NCBI GenBank assembly: GCA_039714395.1
Contig: JBDLJH010000001.1
Location: forward strand, 196,854 to 260,853
Source: JAPHSX01 sp039714395
Lineage (GTDB): Bacteria > Pseudomonadota > Gammaproteobacteria > Thiohalomonadales > Thiohalomonadaceae
Length of the DNA stretch: 64,000 bases
Reading direction: 5' to 3'
A program made the translations under genes and the position numbers. The notes below the pieces were generated by a model. That model was not told the DNA's origin, made no database searches, and saw only the letters and a program-made list of their open reading frames with translations. Shown here piece by piece: positions 50,009 through 58,560 of this stretch. Every line of letters starts with the position of its first letter. The first letter of the stretch is position 1.

Positions 50009-53000
50009 ATGCTGGTACTGCGTGGTAGCCCCGCCCTCTCTCCCTTCCGTCTCGATAAGTTGATGGCGCGCGCCGCTGAGGCTGCCCCAGAGGCGAAACA
50101 CATCTATGCCGAGTATCTCCACTTCGCCGAGAGTGAGCGTGAGCTGGGCGATGATGAGCAGGCGACGCTGGCGAAGATCCTTAGCTACGGCCCCAGCGCT
50201 ACGAGTGAGGAGCCTGAGGGTACCCTGCTGCTGGTGATTCCACGTATCGGTACCATCTCTCCCTGGGCCTCCAAGGCGACCGATATTGCCCACAACTGTG
50301 GCCTCGAAGCGATTAAGCGACTGGAGCGTGGCGTCGCTTACTACGCTACGGGTGAGAACGGTGCTTTTCTTTCCGACCATGGACGAGCACAGCTAACCGT
50401 TTTAATTCACGACCGCATGATCGAGCAGGTACTCGATAGTGTGGAGGAGGCCGAGGGGCTGTTTGCCACTCATGAGCCGGTGCCGTTGCGCACGGTTGAT
50501 GTACTGGGTGGTGGCAAGGTGGAGCTGGAGCGTGCCAATACCGATTGGGGTCTGGCGCTGGCCTCGGATGAGATCGACTATTTGGTGGAGAACTTTACCA
50601 CCATGGGGCGTAACCCCTCCGATGCCGAGCTGATGATGTTCGCTCAGGCCAACTCCGAGCACTGTCGTCACAAGATATTTAATGCCGACTGGATCATCGA
50701 TGGTAAAGAGCAGGAGAAGTCGCTGTTCTCCATGATCCGCAACACCCACCAGCAGAATCCAGGCAAGACCCTCTCGGTCTATAAGGACAACTCGGCGGTC
50801 ACCTCCGGCCCCGAGGCGGGGCGCTTCTTCCCCGCGCCGGGCAGTGCCGAGTACAGCTATAACAGGGAGGAGATGGCGATCCTGATGAAGGTGGAGACCC
50901 ACAATCATCCTACCGCCATCTCTCCTTTCCCTGGCGCTGCTACCGGCTCCGGTGGTGAGATCCGTGATGAGGGTGCGACCGGTCGTGGTTCCAAGCCGAA
51001 GGCGGGTCTAGCCGGTTTCTCGGTCTCCAACCTCAAGATCCCCGGCTTCGGACAGCCGTGGGAAACAGATTACGGCAAGCCCGGACGTATCGTCTCTGCC
51101 CTTGACATCATGATCGACGGCCCACTCGGTGGTGCGGCCTTTAATAATGAGTTTGGTCGCCCGGCGATTAACGGCTACTTCCGTACCTATGAAGAGAAGG
51201 TGCCCGGCCCTGAGGGTGATGAGGTGCGTGGTTACCATAAGCCGATCATGCTTGCCGGTGGTCTTGGCAACATCCGTGTTGACCATGTAGAAAAAAATAT
51301 TATTCCGCCTGGTGCCCAGCTGGTGGTGCTCGGTGGTCCGGCGATGCTGATCGGTCTGGGCGGCGGTGCTGCCTCTTCGATGGCCTCGGGCCAGTCAACC
51401 GAGAACCTCGACTTCGCCTCGGTGCAGCGTGGTAACCCGGAGATGGAGCGCCGTTGTCAGGAGGTGATTGATCGCTGCTGGCAGTTAGGTGATGAGAATC
51501 CTATCGTTTCGATTCACGACGTCGGCGCAGGCGGCCTCTCCAACGCCATGCCGGAGCTGGTTAATGATGCGGGGCGCGGTGGCAAGTTCGAGCTGCGTGC
51601 TATCCCGAATGATGAGCCGGGTATGGCACCGATGGAGATCTGGTGTAACGAGTCGCAGGAGCGTTACGTGATGGCGATCAAGCCGGAGGATATGGATCGC
51701 TTCGCCGCTATCTGTGAGCGTGAGCGTGCCCTCTATGCGGTGATCGGTGAGGCGACTGCCGAGCAGACACTGGTGCTCGGTGACGGCCACTTTGAGAATA
51801 ATCCCATCAAGATGCCGCTGGAGGTATTGCTCGGTAAGCCGCCGAAGATGCTGCGCGATGTGCAGCACAGGCCGTTCCACAAAAACGATTTTGATACCCG
51901 CCGGGTCGATATTAAAGAGGCCGCTTACCGTCTGATGCAGTTGCCGACCATCGCGGATAAGACCTTCCTCATCACCATCGGTGATCGTAGTGTTACCGGC
52001 CTGGTCAATCGCGATCAAATGGTGGGGCCATGGCAGGTGCCGGTGGCCGATTGTGCTGTTACGGCTTCTTCTTACGACGGCTATGTTGGTGAGGCGATGG
52101 CAATCGGTGAGCGCACCCCGGTGGCGCTGGTTGACCATGCAGCTTCCGCACGCATGGCAGTGGGCGAGTCACTCACCAACCTCGCCGCGGCCAGGGTTGA
52201 TGAGATCTCCGACATCGTGCTCTCTGCCAACTGGATGGCCCCGGCGGGCCACCCGGGTGAGGATGCCGGTTTGTACGAAGCAGTTAAAGCCGTCGGCATG
52301 GAGCTCTGTCCCCAGCTGGGTATTGCTATCCCGGTGGGCAAGGACTCAATGTCGATGAAGACAGTGTGGAACGATGGTGAGGATAAGTCGGTCACCGCGC
52401 CGCTATCGTTGATCATCACCGCCTTCGCCCCGGTCTCCGATGTGCGCAAGACCCTCACCCCTGAACTGCGCAGCGATAAAGGCGATACCGACCTTATCCT
52501 GATCGACCTGGGTAAAGGTAAAAACCGTCTCGGAGGCTCTTGCCTGGCACAGGTATATAAGGAAGTGGGTCACCATGCCCCAGACCTTGATGATGCGGAA
52601 GGATTTAGGAATTTCTTTAGCGCGATTCAGTCACTCAGTGTCGAGCACAAGATCCTTGCCTACCACGACCGTGCCGACGGTGGCCTCTTCACCACACTGG
52701 CTGAGATGGCCTTTGCCGGTCACACCGGTATTAGCATCGACATTAGTGAGATGGAGGGCGATGTCATCGCCAGCCTCTTTAGTGAAGAGCTGGGCGCGGT
52801 GATTCAGGTTGCTCATCAGGATACCGAAGAGGTGCTCTCGGTATTGCGTGAGTACGAGCTGGGCAACCACAGCTTTGTGATTGGCAGCCTGCGTGAAGAT
52901 GACCGCATCGTGATTAGCCAGGGTGAGCGAGCTCTACTGGATGAGTCACGTATTGATCTGCAACGTGCATGGTCGGCCACCACCAATAAGATGCAAAGCC

Positions 53001-53905
53001 TGCGTGACAACCCCGAGTGCGCCCAGGAGGAGTACGACCGCATCCTCGACGGTGATGATCCGGGTCTGCATACCAAGCTCACTTACGACCTCGACGACAA
53101 TGTTGCCGCGCCGTTCATTAATAAAGGCGAGCGTCCGCGCATGGCGGTGCTGCGTGAGCAGGGGGTTAACGGCCAGATTGAAATGGCCGCCGCCTTCGAC
53201 CGTGCCGGTTTTGCCGCGGTTGATGTGCACATGAGCGATGTCATCGCCGGTCGTGTTTCGTTGAAAGATTTTAATGGTCTGGTTGCCTGTGGTGGCTTCT
53301 CCTACGGTGATGTACTCGGTGCCGGTGAGGGGTGGGCCAAGTCGATCCTCTTTAACCCACGTGCCCGTGATGAGTTTGAGGCCTTCTTTAAGCGCGAAGA
53401 CAGCTTCGGCCTTGGTGTCTGTAACGGCTGCCAGATGATGTCCAACCTGCACGACCTGATCCCCGGTGCCGATGCCTGGCCCCATTTCGTGCGCAACAAC
53501 TCAGAACAGTTCGAGGCACGTGTCTCCATGGTCGAGGTGCTGAAGTCACCCTCTATCTTCCTGCAGGGAATGGAGGGCTCGAAGATGCCGATTGCCGTGG
53601 CCCACGGCGAGGGGCGTGCCGAGTTCCGTGAGGGACACGAGCCGACTGAGGTGCTGAGAAAGCATCTTGCTGCGCTGCGTTACGTCGATAACTATGGTGA
53701 TCCCACCGAGCTCTACCCGGCCAATCCCAATGGTTCTCCCCTGGGTATTACCGGTCTCACCACTACCGATGGCCGCTTCACCATCATGATGCCACACCCC
53801 GAGCGGGTGTTCCGCGCGGTGCAGCACTCCTGGCACCCGGATGAGTGGGGCGAGGATGGGCCGTGGATGCGCATGTTCCGCAATGCGCGGGTATTCGTGG
53901 GTTAG
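50009..53905 (+). CDS. purL: Phosphoribosylformylglycinamidine synthase
   Basis: A 1298-residue single-chain PurL: N-terminal domain, two AIRS-like synthase halves, and a C-terminal class I glutaminase with Gly-Val-Cys-Asn-Gly-Cys-Gln (nucleophile is the first Cys) and a final Met-Met-Pro-His-Pro-Glu-Arg. It converts FGAR to FGAM in purine synthesis, using glutamine and ATP. An ATG at 49940 keeps the frame open, but the start at 50009 fits the family; the extra 23 residues are not conserved. Confidence 0.96.
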   Translation: MLVLRGSPALSPFRLDKLMARAAEAAPEAKHIYAEYLHFAESERELGDDEQATLAKILSYGPSATSEEPEGTLLLVIPRIGTISPWASKATDIAHNCGLEAIKRLERGVAYYATGENGAFLSDHGRAQLTVLIHDRMIEQVLDSVEEAEGLFATHEPVPLRTVDVLGGGKVELERANTDWGLALASDEIDYLVENFTTMGRNPSDAELMMFAQANSEHCRHKIFNADWIIDGKEQEKSLFSMIRNTHQQNPGKTLSVYKDNSAVTSGPEAGRFFPAPGSAEYSYNREEMAILMKVETHNHPTAISPFPGAATGSGGEIRDEGATGRGSKPKAGLAGFSVSNLKIPGFGQPWETDYGKPGRIVSALDIMIDGPLGGAAFNNEFGRPAINGYFRTYEEKVPGPEGDEVRGYHKPIMLAGGLGNIRVDHVEKNIIPPGAQLVVLGGPAMLIGLGGGAASSMASGQSTENLDFASVQRGNPEMERRCQEVIDRCWQLGDENPIVSIHDVGAGGLSNAMPELVNDAGRGGKFELRAIPNDEPGMAPMEIWCNESQERYVMAIKPEDMDRFAAICERERALYAVIGEATAEQTLVLGDGHFENNPIKMPLEVLLGKPPKMLRDVQHRPFHKNDFDTRRVDIKEAAYRLMQLPTIADKTFLITIGDRSVTGLVNRDQMVGPWQVPVADCAVTASSYDGYVGEAMAIGERTPVALVDHAASARMAVGESLTNLAAARVDEISDIVLSANWMAPAGHPGEDAGLYEAVKAVGMELCPQLGIAIPVGKDSMSMKTVWNDGEDKSVTAPLSLIITAFAPVSDVRKTLTPELRSDKGDTDLILIDLGKGKNRLGGSCLAQVYKEVGHHAPDLDDAEGFRNFFSAIQSLSVEHKILAYHDRADGGLFTTLAEMAFAGHTGISIDISEMEGDVIASLFSEELGAVIQVAHQDTEEVLSVLREYELGNHSFVIGSLREDDRIVISQGERALLDESRIDLQRAWSATTNKMQSLRDNPECAQEEYDRILDGDDPGLHTKLTYDLDDNVAAPFINKGERPRMAVLREQGVNGQIEMAAAFDRAGFAAVDVHMSDVIAGRVSLKDFNGLVACGGFSYGDVLGAGEGWAKSILFNPRARDEFEAFFKREDSFGLGVCNGCQMMSNLHDLIPGADAWPHFVRNNSEQFEARVSMVEVLKSPSIFLQGMEGSKMPIAVAHGEGRAEFREGHEPTEVLRKHLAALRYVDNYGDPTELYPANPNGSPLGITGLTTTDGRFTIMMPHPERVFRAVQHSWHPDEWGEDGPWMRMFRNARVFVG

Positions 53906-53908
53906 ATA

Positions 53909-53934
53909 AAAAAGCCGGGGTACCCCGGCTTTTC
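53909..53934 (+). terminator. purL terminator
   Basis: Perfect palindrome AAAAGCCGGGGTACCCCGGCTTTT, with GC-rich 8-bp arms, beginning four bases after the purL stop codon. The T run has four bases plus CT. Confidence 0.85.
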
Positions 53935-53971
53935 TGTGCGATAAAGCACCGCTGCGTTTTTTGTAACAGAC

Positions 53972-54001
53972 TTGGCATATTCTGTATATTGGCGCTATAT
54001 T
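53972..54001 (+). promoter_or_regulatory. Candidate promoter of the SCP2-like gene
   Basis: TTGGCA (53972-53977), 18-base spacer, TATATT (53996-54001): five of six matches in each box. It is 60 bases before the ATG, between the purL terminator and the gene. Confidence 0.5.
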
Positions 54002-54060
54002 TATAAGAGTATAACGATTAACTAATAATGAAATAACTAACCAAAAAAGGGGGAAGTACC

Positions 54061-54456
54061 ATGGCTGATATGTTTTCTGATGAGTGGATGAAGTCTTTTG
54101 CCGAGCAGTGGAATAGTGAGCCGGAGCTCTCCGACGCACTGGCACAGATCGGTTTTAACTCTACCATTGGCTACGGCTTTGATGGTGATGCTGCACCCAC
54201 CGGTGTGCTCGTGGTGGAGAATGGCAAGGCGACTAGCGGCGGCACCTATAACGGTGAAGAGCTGAGCTGGGATCTGCGTGCCTCTGCTGACAACTGGGGG
54301 AAATGGATGAGCAAGGGTATCGGTATGATGGGCCTGGGGGTTGCCTACACCACCCGCAAGCTCAAGTTCAACGTCGGTGATTACACTGCGATGGTGAAGG
54401 ATCCGCGTATGGCTGGCCCCTTCATCAAGAGCTTTTCGGTGATGGGCCGCGCCTGA
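54061..54456 (+). CDS. SCP2 sterol-binding-domain-like protein
   Basis: A 131-residue soluble protein without signal peptide. It has the SCP2-like run Gly-Phe-Asp-Gly-Asp followed by Val-Leu-Val-Val-Glu-Asn-Gly and a C-terminal Met-Val-Lys-Asp-Pro. SCP2 domains bind lipids; bacterial members are little studied. It has its own promoter and terminator and may be a single-gene unit. Confidence 0.75.
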   Translation: MADMFSDEWMKSFAEQWNSEPELSDALAQIGFNSTIGYGFDGDAAPTGVLVVENGKATSGGTYNGEELSWDLRASADNWGKWMSKGIGMMGLGVAYTTRKLKFNVGDYTAMVKDPRMAGPFIKSFSVMGRA

Positions 54457-54476
54457 TATCCAGAAGTTGATGTGAT

Positions 54477-54509
54477 AAAAAGGGGAGTGCTTTGGCACTC
54501 CCCTTTTTT
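54477..54509 (+). terminator. Terminator of the SCP2-like gene
   Basis: AAAAAGGGGAGTGC and GCACTCCCCTTTTT with a 4-base loop: 14-bp arms followed by a T run. It ends 15 bases before the next start codon, so it may also control entry to the downstream gene. Confidence 0.9.
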
Positions 54510-54524
54510 ATTGTCGAGAGAACT

Positions 54525-55322
54525 ATGCGAGAAGAGCTGGAACAGATTATTCGTGAAGCAGCACAGGCTGAACTGCTGCCCCGATTTAAACAGGTGGACC
54601 ACAGCCTGAAGAGTGACGGCAGCATTGTTACCGAGGTGGACATTGCGATGCAGCAGCACATGCTGAATGTGCTGCATGATCGTTGGCCGCAGATCCCGCT
54701 GCTGGGTGAGGAGATGAGCCCTGAGGAACAGCAAGGACTGCTTGATAATAATGGAGAGGGTCTTTGGCTGCTCGACCCGATCGATGGCACCAGTAACTAC
54801 GCAGCCGGAATTCCCTACTTCTGTGTCTCGCTGGCACTGATGCGCAAGGGCATGGTAGAGCTGGCGATCATCTATGATCCGCTACGCGATGAGAGCTTCT
54901 CCGCCGAAAAGGGTAAGGGAGCATGGCTTAATGGTGAGCCGCTACAGGCCCCCAGGGCGACCCGCCCACTAAAGCAGGGCATCGCACTTATTGACCTCAA
55001 GCGCCTCAGCCCACAACTGGCAGCAAAGGTTACCGCAGAGCCTCCCTATAGTTCACAACGCAATCTCGGTTCTGGTGCTCTCGACTGGTGTTACGTTGCC
55101 AGCGGTCGTGTTGATGTCTATCTGCATGGTGGGCAGAAGTTGTGGGACTATGCTGCCGGGCAGCTGATCCTCAGTGAGGCGGGAGGACATGCTGCTACTC
55201 TTGAAGGTGAGACGGTGCTGGTTAAGGCATTAACACCGCGTTCTGTGGTGGCAGCATCGGATGAAGGGAACCATCGACAGTGGTTGGCTTATTGTCGGAG
55301 CACTTCCAGCACGATTTCATAG
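54525..55322 (+). CDS. Inositol-monophosphatase family phosphatase
   Basis: A 265-residue FIG-superfamily phosphatase: Gly-Glu-Glu (61-63), Asp84-Pro-Ile-Asp87-Gly-Thr-Ser, and Trp-Asp208-Tyr-Ala-Ala-Gly are the metal ligands. Substrate unknown. An earlier in-frame start at 54492 lies inside the terminator hairpin; the ATG at 54525 follows CGAGAG. The last 17-18 residues (from about residue 248) are coded by the first copy of the 124-bp repeat that follows, see that entry. Confidence 0.87.
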   Translation: MREELEQIIREAAQAELLPRFKQVDHSLKSDGSIVTEVDIAMQQHMLNVLHDRWPQIPLLGEEMSPEEQQGLLDNNGEGLWLLDPIDGTSNYAAGIPYFCVSLALMRKGMVELAIIYDPLRDESFSAEKGKGAWLNGEPLQAPRATRPLKQGIALIDLKRLSPQLAAKVTAEPPYSSQRNLGSGALDWCYVASGRVDVYLHGGQKLWDYAAGQLILSEAGGHAATLEGETVLVKALTPRSVVAASDEGNHRQWLAYCRSTSSTIS

Positions 55323-55975
55323 ATCATCGCGGCAGAGCCGCTCCTACGGTAGTGCATTATGCTGCTGTATTGCTGCGGTGTTTGTGAGCATGAACCATCG
55401 ACAGTGGTTGGCTTATTGTCGGAGCACTTCCAGCGCGATTTCATAGATCATCGCGGCAGAGCCGCTCCTACGGTAGTGCATTATGCCGCTGTATTGCTGC
55501 GGTGTTTGTGAGCATGAACTATCGACAGTGGTTGGGTTTTTGTAGGAGCGCTTCCCGCACGATTTCATAGATCATCGCGGCAGAGCCGCTCCTACGGTAG
55601 TGCATTATGCCGCTGTATTGCTGCGGTGTTTGTGAGCATGAACTATCGACAGTGGTTGGGTTTTTGTAGGAGCGCTTCCAGTACGATTTCATAGATCATC
55701 GCGGCAGAGCCGCTCCTAGGTAGTGCATTATGCCGCTGTATTGCTGCGGTGTTTGTGAGCATGAACCATCGACAGTGGTTGGGTTTTTGTAGGAGCGCTT
55801 CCCGCACGATTTCATAGATCATCGCGGCAGAGCCGCTCCTACGATAGTGCATTATGCCGCTGTATTGCTGCGGTGTTTGTGAGCATGAACTATCGACAGT
55901 GGTTGGTTTTTTGTAGGAGCGCTTCTAGCGCGATTTCATAGATCATCGCGGCAGAGCCCGCTCCTACGATAGTGC
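55268..55975. repeat. Tandem array of 123-124 bp units with a REP-like hairpin
   Basis: Six direct copies, five full and one partial: units start at 55268, 55392, 55516, 55640, 55763 and 55887 (the fourth is 123 bp, the rest 124). They differ by few substitutions. Each holds inverted arms TAGGAGCG and CGCTCCTA around a loop of about 40 bases, weakened in the first two units, a pattern of REP-type elements. The first unit overlaps the end of the phosphatase gene. The array lies between convergent genes. No spacer-like variable parts exist, so it is not CRISPR. Confidence 0.88.
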
Positions 55976-56006
55976 TTGAACGATGGGGGCGAGAACATTT
56001 CCCCAC

Positions 56007-57539
56007 TTACGCCAGGCGATCATCCGCTACATGATACTTTGGGTCTTCGATTACGTTAACCTCAACCAGGTCCCCCGCCTTCTCCAGCAGCTCCTGACAC
56101 TCTGCCGTGAGGTGGCGCAGGTGCAGTCGCTTACCGGCATTCATGTAGCGCTCGGCGAGGGTATCGATCGCTTCAATTGCTGAGTGATCCATCACGCGGG
56201 AGTTTTGGAATTCGACCACCACATCATCTGGATCATTTTTTACGTCGAACAGGTCCTGGAAGTTCTTAACCGAAGCGAAGAATAATGGGCCGTTGAGCTC
56301 GTAGATCTTGGAGCCCATTTTTCCCTCTGAGGTGGTGACGTTGATGTGCTTAGCGTGTTCCCAGGCGAAGATCAGTGCCGAGACGATAACACCAACCACC
56401 ACGGCGATGGCCAGGTCGGTGGCGACGGTGACGCCGGAGACCAGGATAATCATGAAGGCGTCGGCCCTGGGAATTCTGCCCATGATGCGCAGGCTCGACC
56501 ACTCAAAGGTGCCGATCACAACCATGAACATGACCCCGGTGAGGGCGGCCAGTGGGATCATCTCAATCAGGCCTGAGGCGAAGAGTATAAAGGCGAGCAG
56601 GAACAGTGCCGCAGAGATTCCAGAGAGGCGACCACGACCACCGGAGTTTACGTTAATCATGCTTTGACCGATCATCGCACAGCCGCCCATGCCGCCAAAG
56701 AAACCGGTGGCGAGGTTGGCTGCGCCCTGGCCTATGCACTCGCGGTTGCCGCGACCACGGGTCTCGGTCAGCTCATCGATCAGGGTCAGGGTTAGCAGTG
56801 ACTCAATCAGGCCGATAGCGGCGAAGATGATCGAGTAGGGCAGAATGATCCAGAGGGTCTCCAGAGAGAAGGGAACCATCGGGATGTGGAATTCAGGGAA
56901 GCCGCCGGCAATAGAGGCCATGTCGCCAACGGTACGGCTCTCAAGGCCTAAGCCGATCACGATTAGCGTAACGACGATGATCGCTGCAAGCGAGGAGGGG
57001 ATCGCTTTGGTCAGCCTGGGCAGGTACTGGATGATCGCCATGGTTAGTGCCACCAGCCCCAGCATCAGCCATAGCGGCATTCCCTCCAACCATTGGGAAA
57101 TACCTTCAGCATCTTTAACCTGAAAGCTCTGCAGCTGGGCGAGAAAGATGACGATGGCCAGGCCGTTAACAAATCCGAGCATCACCGGATGCGGCACCAT
57201 ACGGATGAACTTACCCATTTTCAACAGACCGACAGAGACCTGGATGATGCCCATTAGCACGACGGCGGCAAACAGGTACTCGACCCCGTGCTGTGCCACC
57301 AGCGCTACCATCACCACGGCCAGTGCGCCAGTGGCGCCGGAGATCATACCCGGACGTCCGCCGAATACCGCAGTGATCAGGCCCACCATGAAGGCGGCAT
57401 AGAGACCGACCAGTGGCCCTACACCGGCGACGAATGCAAAGGCGACGGCCTCAGGAACCAGTGCCAGGGCGACAGTCAGGCCGGAGAGAATATCGTTCTT
57501 GGGGCAGCCTTGATCGTCACACTTGAAACTGAAAAACAT
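56007..57539 (-). CDS. SulP family anion transporter with STAS domain
   Basis: A 510-residue membrane protein with 10-12 helices and a C-terminal STAS domain (about 400-510, with Val-Met-Asp-His-Ser-Ala-Ile). The start Met-Phe-Phe-Ser-Phe-Lys-Cys-Asp precedes the first helix at about residue 17; the frame stays open 147 bases further upstream without family-like sequence. SulP proteins carry sulfate, bicarbonate or other anions; the substrate is not readable, and no carbonic anhydrase gene is adjacent. Confidence 0.9.
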   Translation of the reverse strand: MFFSFKCDDQGCPKNDILSGLTVALALVPEAVAFAFVAGVGPLVGLYAAFMVGLITAVFGGRPGMISGATGALAVVMVALVAQHGVEYLFAAVVLMGIIQVSVGLLKMGKFIRMVPHPVMLGFVNGLAIVIFLAQLQSFQVKDAEGISQWLEGMPLWLMLGLVALTMAIIQYLPRLTKAIPSSLAAIIVVTLIVIGLGLESRTVGDMASIAGGFPEFHIPMVPFSLETLWIILPYSIIFAAIGLIESLLTLTLIDELTETRGRGNRECIGQGAANLATGFFGGMGGCAMIGQSMINVNSGGRGRLSGISAALFLLAFILFASGLIEMIPLAALTGVMFMVVIGTFEWSSLRIMGRIPRADAFMIILVSGVTVATDLAIAVVVGVIVSALIFAWEHAKHINVTTSEGKMGSKIYELNGPLFFASVKNFQDLFDVKNDPDDVVVEFQNSRVMDHSAIEAIDTLAERYMNAGKRLHLRHLTAECQELLEKAGDLVEVNVIEDPKYHVADDRLA

Positions 57540-57672
57540 GATGGCTCGCTTTGCTATTGGGAAATAGGGGTGTATGAATGGCGCGCATTCTAGCAGATTA
57601 GAGGTATCTAATGAAGGAGTTGGGCCAGGCCTGGCCTTCAGGCTATGATATGAGAACAAGGGGTGCAGATTC

Positions 57673-57747
57673 ATGCACTTGATCATCTATATGCGCGATC
57701 CCGATAGTAATTTTCTCGAATTCTCTGAACGGCTGGCCAATCTATGA
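57673..57747 (+). pseudogene. Glyoxalase/VOC C-terminal fragment
   Basis: A 24-residue frame ending in the ATGA that starts the next gene. It reads Ile-Ile-Tyr-Met-Arg-Asp-Pro-Asp-Ser-Asn-Phe-Leu-Glu-Phe, the conserved last strand of VOC/glyoxalase proteins (Arg-Asp-Pro-Asp-Gly-Asn-x-x-Glu). The rest of a VOC domain is missing upstream, where the frame has a stop at 57646. It is likely the tail of a lost gene. Confidence 0.5.
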
Positions 57748-58406
57748 GAACACCGCTAATTACACTTCTGTTTCTGGTACTTATTGCCTGCAACGACCCC
57801 AATGCCCGCAATGAGAAGAGGCAAACCCCTCTTATCCTTGCTGCTGAAGCCGGCGACCTTGCTCAGGTGGTAGAACTGATTGAGGAGGGGGCCGATATCC
57901 ATGCCCGTGACCTCTGTCTCTGGACGCCGTTGCTGAAGGCGGCGGTCAAAGGTCACAACGATGTTGCCGAGGTGTTGCTGCAGCACGGGGCCGATGCAGA
58001 TGATCAGGATCAGGGACTCTACAGTGCGGTCATGCTGGCGGCCGGTAACAACCATGCCGAGATGGTTGCACTGTTACTGCATCATGGTGCGGGTATTGAT
58101 CTGGCCGATGCCACTCTAGGCTGGACTGCCCTTATTTGGGCGGCAAAAGAGGGGCATACTGCAGCGCTTGAGACACTGCTTGCCCACGGTGCAGATATCA
58201 CTTTGAAAGATATCAATGGCAACACGGCCCTTATATGGGCGGTACGCAACGGACACCTTGAGGTCGTGAGGCGCCTTCTTGGTGCCGGGGCGAGGGTAGA
58301 GGAGAGTGACAGAGAGGGAGACTCAACGCTGGCCATCGCTTCACGGCAGAAAAACGACCCGATGTTTCAGCTCCTGCTCGACGCGCTGACAGGTTCCAGT
58401 AAGTAA
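57744..58406 (+). CDS. Ankyrin-repeat lipoprotein
   Basis: A 220-residue protein with a lipoprotein signal (Leu-Ile-Ala-Cys, Cys16) and five to six ankyrin repeats (about 24-215), with Thr-Pro-Leu and Ala-Ala-x-x-Gly-His patterns. It should be anchored to a membrane facing the periplasm and bind a protein partner. The start codon overlaps the stop of the VOC fragment. Confidence 0.87.
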   Translation: MRTPLITLLFLVLIACNDPNARNEKRQTPLILAAEAGDLAQVVELIEEGADIHARDLCLWTPLLKAAVKGHNDVAEVLLQHGADADDQDQGLYSAVMLAAGNNHAEMVALLLHHGAGIDLADATLGWTALIWAAKEGHTAALETLLAHGADITLKDINGNTALIWAVRNGHLEVVRRLLGAGARVEESDREGDSTLAIASRQKNDPMFQLLLDALTGSSK

Positions 58407-58560
58407 CACCTGCTAGCGGGAGAGCGGGAAATAGTGAAAGCAGTTGCTCTCCAGAGGTAAGAAACGGAGAGTGCCGGTACAGCGGTAATGTCAAGATTTC
58501 GCCTTCCACTATCCTTTGCTACTATCCTCGCCTTCGTGAATCCCCAGACAGGTAAAGTCC

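Noticed and set aside
55268..55975. CRISPR array
   Set aside because: The units are direct tandem copies with no variable spacers, and no cas gene is present.
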